From Cordylochernes scorpioides (lineage: Eukaryota > Arthropoda > Arachnida > Pseudoscorpiones > Chernetidae), in NCBI GenBank assembly GCA_030710605.1, contig CP092865.1, positions 30,598,190-30,662,189 of the forward strand: a DNA stretch of 64,000 nucleotides. The letters are read 5' to 3'. Of this stretch, positions 24,139 to 34,734 are shown one piece after another. Under the pieces are notes generated by a model. The model had not been told where the DNA came from, did no database searches, and worked only from the letters and a program-made list of their open reading frames with translations. Each line of letters opens with the position of its first letter. Within the stretch, counting starts at the first letter, position 1. The translations under genes were made by a program, and so were the position numbers.

Positions 24139-24675
24139 TTAGGTGAAGGGCAAAAGAGTATTTTTCTTTAACCCTCCAATAACCCAGTTTATTTTAGTCT
24201 CTTCTTCCATTTGGGGGTCGACCTTGTTGCACAGTACAAGGATATCCTCTGCGAACCTGATTGCAGGTTCATTCCACTGTTGTATCCTGTTTAATCTCAT
24301 CCTCATTTCTTCTTTGTTGGCGTCTGAGGCAAAATCCTCAATTAGGCGGCTCTTGAAATTTTCCCAGCTGGTGAAACTTACTTTGTGTAGGTTCAGCCAG
24401 GTTTTGGCGCTACCAATCATATTCATGGCAGCATAACGGGAGATAATGTAGTCTGCCCAATGGTACAGGAAGCCAATTTCTTCAAGAGATTCAATCCATG
24501 GGCGAGGGTCTTCTGTTCCATCATACTTGGGGATGTCGATGTTGGGATTCAGGACAACTGGGTCGGAACTAGCATCTCCACCAATTGTTGCACCAGGTTG
24601 CGGCTTGGCAGACTCTTCAGCCTTGATTCTCTCCTGTGTTGGGTCTTGCATCTTACCAGAGCGTGTTTCAACCAT
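24139..24675 (-). pseudogene. gag: Gypsy gag, capsid half, starting inside the LTR
   Basis: Begins with ATG at 24675, within the 5' LTR; the first 30 codons (MVETRSGK...) are LTR sequence. The frame then reads over the primer-binding site and into a gag capsid-like region (IPKYDGTEDPRPWIES, then WLNLHK, SWENFKSRLIEDF and WNEPAIRFAEDI), the usual pattern of Ty3/gypsy Gag. A TAA at about 24139 ends it, and the nucleocapsid part follows in another frame. A simple 1-nt deletion is the likeliest reason; a programmed shift is less likely, since I see no classic slippery site. Confidence 0.9.
24569..24583 (-). other. Primer-binding site of the gypsy element
   Basis: Two bases after the 5' LTR end (GCAACA) the minus strand reads TGGTGGAGATGCTAG, beginning with the TGG that pairs with a tRNA 3' CCA. 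The cognate tRNA would end in GCATCTCCACCA. I have not matched it to a specific tRNA. The site lies inside the gag reading frame. Confidence 0.7.
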
Positions 24676-24920
24676 CCTACAAATTTATAAAAGGGAATAA
24701 TGAGATAAGTCTACTTTATGTAGCCACCAGAATAATTTATTTATTTTCTCACATCAAAGAGAGCAGTGAAGTCACAGTGTACCTAAATACAAATGATGAT
24801 AATCTAAAAATAATCTGTTTTAAATAAATATCATAGAATATAAAAATAAATAAATATATAATTTAAATTTCAAATATATTAAAAATAATATAATAAATAC
24901 GCCATTAATCATGATGTAAC
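24586..24920 (-). repeat. Gypsy 5' LTR
   Basis: 335 bp, the upstream LTR in element orientation. It contains the gag initiation codon (24675). The flanking AGTAT at 24921-24925 pairs with 19727-19731. Confidence 0.95.
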
Positions 24921-24925
24921 AGTAT

Positions 24926-25701
24926 AGATAAAGCGCGCCTTCTCTAATTTTCATTAATTGTAATATTCTAGAAGAAAATTATTTCCCTCATGACAATATA
25001 TTATTTGATATTGATATTATAACGATTTTACGATTAGACACTTAATTGCTCTTATTGGTTAAGTTTCATTTAATCTACTTGAAATTCGTTTGGCTCATAG
25101 AATTATTTCTCTTGTTTGAAAACTATAGATGGACTCGTGGTTCTATGTTTTATATCTTAAAAGCTATATGTATTCCTCAATGTATGTAATATCAAGTGAA
25201 CATACACTTTCGGGTTTCATATAATCGCTGTAGTGTACATATTAATGATTCGTAGAAAGGTATACCATTTTAAAGGTCTAGATCATTTCACTACGTTTAT
25301 TAAAATTCATTATAATCAAATCAGACGCGATATCCCCACAATGGATATTTGCGTCAAGCAACAACACTATATTCAGAGAACTATTTTACATAAACTATTA
25401 GTGAATTACAAGGTTTGAGTAGAAGTTTAAGGATGAAAAGAAGGGAAAAGGACATTAAAATCATGCTGATTTTACATCTTACCTAGGAACAGCAAATGAA
25501 ATAAATACAAATATACATAGTTTAGCCATTACGGTTTTTTAACCAAGATAGAAAATCATAGATATATTTACATAATTTTCTAAATTTTAAATATGAGTTC
25601 TTACTGTTTATATATATTAAAATATCCTTGTATTCAATGCTTCATTTTCATAGTTATTTCAGAACTTTTTAAGAAAACTAAAATCTATATAATTAACCTT
25701 G
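24926..25701. other. AT-rich DNA, probably intron of the receptor gene
   Basis: No coding exon recognised. Because the receptor exon starts at a splice acceptor (25716/25717), this interval is probably intronic. The exon carrying the start codon must lie upstream, possibly beyond the gypsy insertion. Confidence 0.5.
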
Positions 25702-25716
25702 TTTATTGTTTTTCAG
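25702..25716 (+). promoter_or_regulatory. Splice acceptor of the receptor exon
   Basis: TTTATTGTTTTTCAG is a pyrimidine-rich tract ending in AG directly before CTT TTC ACA, the codons that begin the hydrophobic signal region. ATTAACC at 25692-25698 could be the branch site. Confidence 0.7.
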
Positions 25717-27735
25717 CTTTTCACAGTTCTTCACTTCTCGGCCCTCTTATTTATTTCTGCCTGCCAAGCATCTACAATTCTTGGCCGGGAAGACAAGCCT
25801 TGCGTCCAGCTTGGGGACATCGGAACTTGCTCATGTAACGCCGATTGCAGTATCTACGGTGACTGCTGTATGGAATGGACAGGCCAAGTTATCTACAGAG
25901 ATCCTCCCATGAAATGTCTTACTGTAGGCATCTACGGCATTGAGGTATGCCCAAGGGAATGGGTAGGGGATCGTCGGAAATGCGAAGAATCGAATACCAT
26001 TGTAAATTCTTCGAGCAATGAGATGGTTGTTGCAGGGAATTACGTTTACAAGAACGTCCACTGTGCTTTATGCAATGAGAATTCTCATAAAACAATAAAT
26101 ACGCTTCAATCTCTCTACATAAATAAGAATTTGACCATAGTAAATGACCCTAGAAAACTCTATATCAGATTCTGCCATCCAAACTTAATCAATTCTTGTC
26201 CAAAATATTGGAAAAACGATAATATACAAGAAAAATGTAAACTATATTTAGATCCTGTTGAAATCAATGAAATAAAATTCAAAAACAAATATTGCGCTCT
26301 TTGCCATGGGTTTAAAATGGATGCTATAAAACATCAAGAGAATCTTCTTGGAAAGCAAACCAAATTGCCTTACCCACAATATGGGTATCTTCGTAGAAAA
26401 AGAAAATCAGGAAATGTACAAAAGAAGAATATGTATTCGAGATTATTTTTCAACTGTACAAAAATTCCTCTTTTTCCTAAAGAATATAGAATTATTGATA
26501 ATGAGACAATACAGATTGTATCATCAAGGATTGTATTGAACGATTCCATGTTTTTTAAAGAAAAAGATGTTATCCAGGTATGTATAGATTTTGTCCGAAC
26601 CAAAAAGTTAATTATTCAATTTTATAACGATACATTCAAAAATTGCAATAAATCTATACATGATAATTTTTATAAATTTGGCAACCATACCCTATATATA
26701 AAGGAATTAGATTACTACGTTTATGAATATATTCTTATGGATAACAAAGCCTATATCTGTTCTAGAGAAGATGTCAGTCCACATAATTTAATGGAAAAAG
26801 TGGTGAAAAAAGAATATGAAAAGACATATGAAAAAGATCACTGGTTAGGAAAGATTTTATATAAGATGGCCGATGCTATTACATTTGTATCTATTATTTG
26901 TCTCGTAGCACATCTAATTTTCTTCACGATGATAAAAGAAATGAGAAATTTGCCTGGAGTTAATTTGGCCTCTTTGAATGTGTCTCTCATTTTAGCTTAT
27001 ATCTTTAATATCTGGGAGGATTTCATCTATTATTCTGCTGCAGATAATCTTCTGGAATGTACCTACATAGGAACGTTTACCAATGTCTTCTACGTTGCAT
27101 CATTTCTATGGATGAATTCCATAGCCTTCGATATATGTCGTAGTATACACGCATCTACAAAATCTTTAAGACTTTGCTCTTCTGAAATTAATTGGAGACG
27201 ATTTACTATTTATGCTGTTTATTCTTGGGGACTTGCCTTAGTGGTTCTAATCACCTTCCTTGTTCTAGAATTCTATCCAGATATTTCGGATACCTTCAAA
27301 CCAAAGTTTACACCACCTAATTGTGATTATTCTAATGAAACCAAAGCAATTTACTTTTTCTATACTCCTTTAGTATTTGTCTTGGTAACAAATATCATTT
27401 TCTTTTCTTATAGCGCCTATCTAATTTGTCGTTATTCTATGAACTCAAATACTGAGCAATATGTTAATAATAGAGCGAATTTCTGCCTCTATCTTCGTTT
27501 AGCCATTGTAACAGGTCTTACTTGGTGTTCAATACTGGTGAATCCCATTGGGTATTACCTCGAAGAAATTGCAACACTACTCAACATGTCCCAAGGTACC
27601 TTCATATTTATCTTCTTCACATGTTCACATCCAAAAGTAAAGCAAATGATTTGCAGAAGATCGGGAGTTGATTCATCAGTCACAGAGCATCGCAGTCTTA
27701 CATTTACTAGTTCGAAAAATGATACTAAAATCTAG
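25717..27735 (+). CDS. Methuselah-like GPCR with somatomedin-B-like domain (main exon)
   Basis: A 672-codon open exon encodes most of a class B-type receptor. It starts in a signal peptide (hydrophobic FTVLHFSALLFISACQA). A cysteine-rich segment follows, with the somatomedin-B spacing C-x8-C-x-C-x3-C-x5-CC around CSCNADCSIYGDCC. Next is a Cys-rich ectodomain with many N-glycosylation sequons, and an RRKRKSG basic stretch that could be a cleavage site. Seven hydrophobic helices begin about 390 residues in (ITFVSIICLVAHLIFF) and end near FIFIFFTC. FLWMNSIAFDI in helix 3, the paired Cys of ECTYIG and PPNCDYS, and RLAIVTGLTW in helix 6 fit the Methuselah family. The short C-tail is Ser/Thr-rich. 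No ATG precedes the signal region: the open frame begins at TTG inside the acceptor tract, so an upstream exon must supply the start. The ligand is unknown. The frame is intact and this is the best host gene here. Confidence 0.9.
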   Translation, partial: LFTVLHFSALLFISACQASTILGREDKPCVQLGDIGTCSCNADCSIYGDCCMEWTGQVIYRDPPMKCLTVGIYGIEVCPREWVGDRRKCEESNTIVNSSSNEMVVAGNYVYKNVHCALCNENSHKTINTLQSLYINKNLTIVNDPRKLYIRFCHPNLINSCPKYWKNDNIQEKCKLYLDPVEINEIKFKNKYCALCHGFKMDAIKHQENLLGKQTKLPYPQYGYLRRKRKSGNVQKKNMYSRLFFNCTKIPLFPKEYRIIDNETIQIVSSRIVLNDSMFFKEKDVIQVCIDFVRTKKLIIQFYNDTFKNCNKSIHDNFYKFGNHTLYIKELDYYVYEYILMDNKAYICSREDVSPHNLMEKVVKKEYEKTYEKDHWLGKILYKMADAITFVSIICLVAHLIFFTMIKEMRNLPGVNLASLNVSLILAYIFNIWEDFIYYSAADNLLECTYIGTFTNVFYVASFLWMNSIAFDICRSIHASTKSLRLCSSEINWRRFTIYAVYSWGLALVVLITFLVLEFYPDISDTFKPKFTPPNCDYSNETKAIYFFYTPLVFVLVTNIIFFSYSAYLICRYSMNSNTEQYVNNRANFCLYLRLAIVTGLTWCSILVNPIGYYLEEIATLLNMSQGTFIFIFFTCSHPKVKQMICRRSGVDSSVTEHRSLTFTSSKNDTKI

Positions 27736-30700
27736 TAGAAATACATGTTAGTAGCAATTTCCTCCAGTGCCAGTGATATTGAATCTCGTCCATATATAAA
27801 TATATTATTGGTAGCTAGTCATTTAAAACGAACAAATGTTATGTGCTTTTTAATCAAATATCAAGTATCATTCCATTATGCAAATATTTCTGTTTACGTT
27901 TATAATTAATAGCTTGATTTTTTAAATTTATATATTATACACACATACGCACCATTTGAGAGTATCTTTGAAAAAATATATATATAAATCTAAAGATTTA
28001 AAAATATATATTTTTTTCAATTATAAAAATTATATTGCTATTATTCTTTCTTATCATAATATTTTATAATCTTATAATATCATCAAGGTTATATATTATA
28101 AAATATTATATAATAAGAAATATAATTTCACGAACGATATTTCTTCTTTTATGTTTCTAGTATTATGAAGTATGTATGAAGAAATTAGTACGCTTTTAAA
28201 TATATTAAACATTGAAATTATTTCCAATATTTATCGTTAAGAAAATATTCACACACACATAAAAAAAACATAATTCAAAAATAGATATTATCATTGTTTT
28301 TGTTGTTATTTAAACCCCATTGTTCAACTTCCATTTTGTGCCAAATATATTTTATATTCTAATATCAATATTTATTTTTATATTGACAAAAAAATAATGT
28401 TTGAAATAATTTCTATATGACTAATAAATGAAATTCAATCTTTTAAACACTAAATAACATCCTTTCTATTTTAATTGTAGCCTTTTCAATGTAATTTGAA
28501 ACCTTTTAAATTTAATTTCAACCATATATTAAATTTATATCTAAATTTTTTTGTTGATTTTGATATTAATCAAGAATAAATTTGATTATACATAACACAA
28601 TTCAATATCCCTTTATTTAAAATAATATATATATTTTTTTCAGAGAAAACAATAGATGTAACACGAAATCCTAATGCCATGATTCAGGTTTTAACTTTTG
28701 TTAATATAGATCTTATACCTAAAGACTATATTTTATATTTACATTTATACATAGCAAAATTTATGTTTACTAAAAATCTTTTGTATTATGAAAACAATAT
28801 TTTAGATTTAATTGATATATTTAAACTTTTAATCATAAATTCAAATTATTATAAATTTTTATGTTTCTTATTCACAAGGAAACTAAAATAAATTTCATGT
28901 CAAGTATTAAACAATTATTTTCATAAAAAAATCAATATATTAATTTATTTATACACAATAGAGCGGGTAATAGAATAATTCCACGTTATTATGAGGAGCA
29001 TTTCTATTGTAAAATTTCTGAAATACCTATATAAAATTGAGAGTTGTTGTCTTAAAAGCGAATACTATATTAATTCTTAAAATTCCATGAGCACAAAAAA
29101 TGAAATAATCTTCATTGAAAAAAAAAGAATGTTTAATAATTTACACCTTGAATAATCAAGTTTATTCGCGAATAATCAAGTTTTTTATTATATTTTGAAA
29201 GGTTAATATTAACTTTGAAATGCGTGTGTTACAATTAGAATTGAAAAGGTTTCACACTTTTTTTAAAATTTCATTTTAGACATTTTAATTTTTAATAAAA
29301 ATGTTTAATATACATGTGTTGAAAAATATGAAGTGACTACACCTCTAAGAAAATATAATATAGTTTTGATGTGCGATAACGATATTTTGATTTTTCAAAA
29401 TTTAAAATAATTATAATTTTAACAATACGATATTTTTCATAAGTTGATATAGACATTATAAAATTTCCCGACCACCCATTTTAACCTAAAATAATAACGT
29501 TTTGAGTTTAAAAAATCATAATTTATGTGGATATTAAATAACAATATCTCTTGAAGTAATTAAATTTTCCTTTTTAATAGAATTTTCAAATTGTAACCAT
29601 ATATTTTAAAACTCGTTTATCTTTTTTCACATTTTATTCGTTAAAGTACATAATATTAATGGATATTATATAATATCGTTTCAGAAAAATCTAATTCTAA
29701 AAGGTTGTTGTCATTCTTTGTTATATGTACAAGTATAATGAATATATGTATTAAAATAAATATGAAACCCTCGAAATTGCTAGGTAAAATATGAAAATGT
29801 TTATAATATCAAAATTTCGTTTTGAAGCCATAAAACTTCTATTTTTATCCTGACGTAGTTATACTGCATCGTTGATATTATACTTTAAAATTTCGTTATC
29901 AAACTTTTAGAATGTTGTTCTTAAAGTGTAAGCCCTTTATATATGTACAAATTTAAATGCCTCTCTTGATAAAACAAAAATGTCCTTATTAAAATCTTCC
30001 AGCCCGTCCTTTTCAACGTTAAAGTATTATATGTGTAATAGTGTCTTTAAAATAGAAAAATAATATTTAAAATGTCACACATTTTAGAATATATTAGAAA
30101 TATATCTTCCCACAAAACATTCTGCTAATTTTGAACGTTTTTTAAATAACATAATTTTCTACGAATAGTATAATCTCATGATTATTTTTTGATAATAAAC
30201 ATTTTAAATATTTTTAAATTATAAATATTAGTCTACTTTCAACTATATATATTTATATTATTATTTTAAAAGACAAAAATATATATACATATAAACAAAT
30301 ATATTTATCTACAAATTATTCGTATAAATATTTTGCCGGGATGATATTGATCTATTAAATGAAATATCACCCTTCACATTAAAATAGACGCATAAATTAT
30401 ACCCTATCTTTTGCTCAATTGAAGAGATTTTGTTTGAGTTTTAAATTATTAGTCATCGAATACCCCCTTTAAAAAAAGAGTATTATAAAAAATATATATA
30501 TATTATATTTCTAAAAAAAGTCATTATTGTATATATTAATTCTCTTGTTAATTTTTAATGTTTCAATATTACCAATATTTTTAATATGAGGGCTGAGCTT
30601 TAATTTTATTTATTATTTTTCATTAATAAACCCAATGTTAAATTTGAAAATGTTCATTATGATATATATGATGATAAGGATTTAATATATATATATATAT

Positions 30701-30787
30701 ATATATATTATAATATAAAAAAAAAAGATATGATTTTCTGTTTGATATTGGATCATCTTGATTTTGGTTATCTTGAGGATTAAGCTA
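27736..30787. other. Very AT-rich DNA downstream of the receptor
   Basis: Contains the receptor 3' UTR and intergenic DNA. I see no clear nearby AATAAA; the first good one is near 28423. Open frames (for example 28679-28891) are Ile/Leu/Tyr-rich readings of AT-rich sequence. A TA microsatellite lies at about 30687-30708. Confidence 0.5.
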
Positions 30788-31149
30788 TGGTGGTGCAGTC
30801 GTGGCTAAAATCTTGTAAGTAAAATAATGAAAATAGTTTTGATCAGATATTGTTTTAATTGAGCTAAAGTGATATATATGAAAACATAATTTGATTAAAG
30901 TAATGCCTGGCTTAAGGCGTAAGGATAAATAAAACAAAATATTATTTACATAATTACAAAGTTTTGGATCGGCCAACGGGGAAGAACAACAATCAGTTTA
31001 TATAGTAGAAGAGTGACCTCTGGCGGTCGATTAAAACAGAGTATTTATATCAATGAAATTATAACTTTAAATAAAACAACATTTTAACATATAACATTAT
31101 TAAATAAAATATTTCAATATAACATTTCAAATAATATATTAATATAACA
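30788..31149 (-). repeat. 3' LTR of the non-autonomous element
   Basis: TG...CA ends and an adjacent purine tract at 31150-31163. The part 31005-31149 is nearly identical to 33036-33180. Confidence 0.7.
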
Positions 31150-31259
31150 TTTCCCCCCTGTGAAGAAAATAATATGGGTTCATTCAGAGAAAAGTGATAA
31201 AAAAAATATATTGTTAAAAAAAAAAGATAAAATGATTGATGGAAAGAAAATAATGTGAG

Positions 31260-31630
31260 AGGTGATATTCACTTATCATATTGGTTTTAAATATGGTAAC
31301 CAATAGACAGGAACGTACAAAATTATATAAATGATAAAAATGAATAATAACAAAACAATTGGGAGCAAGTGAAAATAAAAATGTGATAATCCATAATCAT
31401 ATTGGTTTATTGTTAACCAATAGATTGGAAATTACAAAGTGTGAATGATGATAACAAAAATATGGTTGAGAGTAAAAAGGTGATATTCCACAATCATATT
31501 GGTTTGTTATTAACCAATAGATTGGAAATTACAAAGTGTGAATGATGATAACAAAAATATGGTAAAGAGTAAAAGTGTGATAATCCATAATCATATTGGT
31601 TTGTTATTAACCAATAGATTGGAAATAGAC
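31260..31630 (+). repeat. Tandem repeat, about 97-bp units, four copies
   Basis: CATATTGGTT landmarks fall at 31278, 31399, 31495 and 31592. The shared unit includes ACCAATAGATTGGAAATTAC and ATGATGATAACAAAAATATG. The array is internal to the LTR element. Confidence 0.85.
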
Positions 31631-33035
31631 AAGAAAAAATGAACATATATAATATCAAAAATGTGGAAGGAAAATTTAAAGAAAAGATAACATAAAAAAC
31701 AAAATAATTGCAAAAGTATGTGAATGAAAAAAAAAAGAAGAACAACATGGAAAACAATATAAAAAATAATTACATAGTTGGTCTCGCTAAATTTACATGT
31801 TTGTTAGGCGAAATGAGAAACATATTAAAAGATTATGGCATTTAAAAAGAACTCTAAAAGGAGGTAAAAAATGAAAATTTTTTAAATAAAAACATATTTT
31901 GATACAAGATTAAATAAGAAAATAACATATCAAAAGTTAGGGAATTTTGAACATATTGAAAATTTGAAAAATATGAAAAAAAAAAACATTAAAGTTTAGC
32001 AAATTTTAAATAAAGAAATTGATTGTTGTGAGAGAATATGTTAATTTGTTGTTGTTGTTGTCCTCCCGGCCGACTGCTTTGCATATGGCGTATTAAAAAC
32101 TGATATGGTGTAAATGGTTTAAATTAATTTTAAATGTTTTAAAAGTAATTATTCAATGGAGAAGATATATTAGCAGATTTACATATATTCAAGTTTACAA
32201 TGTAAAACCATAACACGATATAAAAGTAATTTTTAGTGAAAATGAGCAAAATTATTTGCACAAATTTAAATTTAAAGATAAAAAATGGCATGAGGTATAT
32301 TATGGCATTTAGGAGCTAACTATACAAAGGAAAACTAAGAATTAAAGGGTGTGAGGTATTAAAATGGCAAAAAGAGCTATGGAAAAATTGATATATAAAA
32401 ATAATATGACAAAAAGGATATATCTAAGCAAATATGCGATTAAAAACTATTGTAAATAATGGGGGAAAACAAAGTTAAAATGAAGAAAACTACGAAAGAT
32501 GGTGGATACAAAGTACCTTGGGTTGGATGATTCCGGCTGGAGTTGATTTCTCGGGAGATGGCTGTATGGAAGAAGGCTGCTTTGTTGCGTGGAAGCGGGT
32601 GATGGTTGAGGATGGAGAAATCCGGAGTTGTCCTAAGTTAACTGGATATGGCGATGTCTGGTTGAAGTGGAGATGGCCATGCCTGTTTGGATTGGGCTAT
32701 GTCTTGTAGATGGCCATTGTTGAATGTTGAAATCTATTGTCGATTGTATAGACTATGATTGATTGAGGTAGGTTATTCTTGGTTGAAATGAGCTATATCT
32801 GGTTGAAATAACTTATTTTTGATTGGAGAATTTGCATAATTGAATTCGAAAAATTTTGCTTTTGGTATAAACAGGTAAAAATCCTGTCGACTATTCTTAT
32901 ATAAAGAAAAAAAGATATTTGATGCTTGAATTTTTTATCATGTTGAGGATTATTGTAATGGAGTTATTTGCTGGTTCTTTTTAGTACTAAATGGTATTGG
33001 TGATGCTTATTTTTGGTTTAAAATGAGTTATTATA

Positions 33036-33180
33036 CGGGAAGAGCGACCTCTGGCGGTCGATTAAAACAGAGTATTTATATCAATGAAATTATAACTTTA
33101 AATAAAACAACATTTTAACATATAACATTATTAAATAAAATATTTCAATATAACATTTCAAATAATATATTAATATAACA
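33036..33180 (-). repeat. Truncated upstream LTR of the non-autonomous element
   Basis: Matches the U3 part of 30788-31149 almost exactly from GACCTCTGGCGGTCGATTAA to the LTR start, then ends in a TA microsatellite. The R and U5 parts are missing. Confidence 0.7.
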
Positions 33181-34270
33181 TATATATATATATATATATA
33201 TATTTAAAAAATATGAAAGTGAACTATTATATAAAATTATATATTCTTCAAACGTTACGAACTTTCAATGAGTTTCATTAGTTTTATGAAATATTTTTAA
33301 TGAAAGAAAAATATATATATACTTTGAAAAAAGAATAGAAAAAAATAAAAGATATATTATTTTTAATATATATACTTTATATTAATTTAAATTAAATATG
33401 AGTTATAGAATTCTTGCTTTTATTAGGAACAAAAACAATTAAATATTTCTCATCATTATTAATATAATGTATATTTTGACAAAAGTTATTCTAATATAAA
33501 GTCATTTATAAATTATTTTATTTTTATTACTCTTGCATTATACAAAATAGTTCTCATGGTCATTACATATTTCTCAAATTAATGTATTTTTTGTAAATAT
33601 TCAAAGCAAAACTGTGATTTTGTATTTTATTTAAAAGAAAAATATTGCCATACATAATGTATCTATTTATCTATATATATAGTATTTATAACACTGTACC
33701 ATTATATTTTGAAAATAAATTGTATATTTTATATTATTAACTTATTCCTGTCAAAATTATTTTCATAACAAAATACAACATATTTATTCATAATATTTTT
33801 ATTTTTAATTATAAGAGTATACCTTGCCAGATTATTAAAATATTGAAATTTAGTTAACTTCTAAAAATATAAAAAACTGTACAAAAATCACAATATAACC
33901 AAATATTTAAGAACGAAGGAAAAATGTTTATTTTATTAGAACGATAAAATCACGAGCTTTCAAACCACGGGGGTTTTCTTAATTTCAGCTCCAATGAACG
34001 CTAAAAGAAATACGAATTTATATATAAGATGTTTCTTTTGCAAAAAATTTTATTAAATATGATTTTTTTATAATTAAAACCATATGCAAAATAGATTGTT
34101 TATAATTGATACGAAAATAAAAATGCAGTAATATAGAAAATATTTTTTTTTTTAAAAGGTTACAAGTTTGTTTTTTAAAGGTGTAACGAATGGTCTATTT
34201 ACCTATTCTTATTTTACAACATCGGAATAATAACAGTAAAAGAAAGCAAAGATATGTACAATTATAATAT
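33181..34270. other. AT-rich intergenic DNA
   Basis: A TA microsatellite (33181-33202), then AT-rich sequence. No gene seen. Confidence 0.5.
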
Positions 34271-34531
34271 TTAAATCTTTATCAGTGCTGCGCTCCTTGA
34301 AATCGCTGATCTGGTCCCCTGATGTCGAATCCTGCACTTTTCTTGCAGTCTTTCTATGATCTCTTCTGGTTGCTCTTCGCTAAAATTGTCCCCTGGTCTT
34401 GATACATTCTTGTCTGTCAGGTCTCCAGTCATCTGCTCTAGGTCGTCCTTCTGGATCTCTTCTATGGTCGTCGTATCCCTGTGCTCTATGAATATACCCA
34501 GTATTCCATGGTTAACATTCCTTGTCTTCAT
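34271..34531 (-). CDS. Hypothetical small protein or terminal exon, 86 aa
   Basis: This frame begins with a true ATG at 34531 and reads as balanced, acidic, probably helical protein (IEEIQKDDLEQM, then EEQPEEIIERLQEK) with a basic C-terminus (IRHQGTRSAISRSAAL). Its base composition is clearly less AT-rich than the DNA on either side. Upstream, GAATTTAG directly before CATATG could be a splice acceptor, so it may be a last exon. I do not recognise the family. A transposon-derived fragment is equally possible. Confidence 0.35.
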   Translation of the reverse strand: MKTRNVNHGILGIFIEHRDTTTIEEIQKDDLEQMTGDLTDKNVSRPGDNFSEEQPEEIIERLQEKCRIRHQGTRSAISRSAALIKI

Positions 34532-34734
34532 ATGCTAAATTCTTACATCGTTGCAACAATCGATCCATGGCTTCCATTTATTTATTTTTCTGTAGTTTAT
34601 CGTGAAATATATTTATATAACACACGATATATCATAATTAGAATATATTTGCTATATCCCCGATGGCAATCAGGATTTAGGAGAGACAAACTTGTGACAT
34701 TCGATGATAGCCCTTTATTTAGTCTCGCTTAAAT

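Larger units (their letters stand above)
19732..24920 (-). mobile_element. Ty3/gypsy LTR retrotransposon, nearly complete but broken
   Basis: Full structure on the minus strand: a 335-bp LTR at each end, the 5-bp duplication AGTAT outside both (19727-19731 and 24921-24925), a primer-binding site next to the 5' LTR, and a polypurine tract before the 3' LTR. Gag, protease, RT, RNase H and integrase follow in standard Ty3/gypsy order. The LTRs differ at one position I noticed (near 19781 versus 24635), so the insertion is probably recent. Even so the coding region has a gag frameshift, a protease-to-RT frame break with a stop, and a stop before integrase, so this copy cannot move by itself. It lies 0.8 kb upstream of the receptor exon and could sit in that gene's first intron. 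Confidence 0.95.
30788..33180 (-). mobile_element. Non-autonomous LTR element, no coding region
   Basis: A 362-bp segment (30788-31149), read on the minus strand, starts TGTTATATTAATAT, has a TATATAAAC box, an AATAAA-type region, and ends CACCACCA. It is preceded by a purine tract (CACAGGGGGGAAA), so it is a 3' LTR. About 145 bp of its U3 recurs at 33036-33180 as a truncated upstream LTR. The 1.9-kb interior has no gag or pol, only AT-rich sequence, a tandem array (31260-31630) and a GC-richer patch at 32510-32710. No target duplication is visible (AGCTA versus TATAT). It resembles a LARD/TRIM-type derivative of an LTR retrotransposon. Confidence 0.7.

Noticed and set aside
24088-24150. Programmed frameshift between the gag halves
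   Set aside because: No classic slippery heptamer is visible and the copy has other disabling changes, so a simple 1-nt deletion is more likely.
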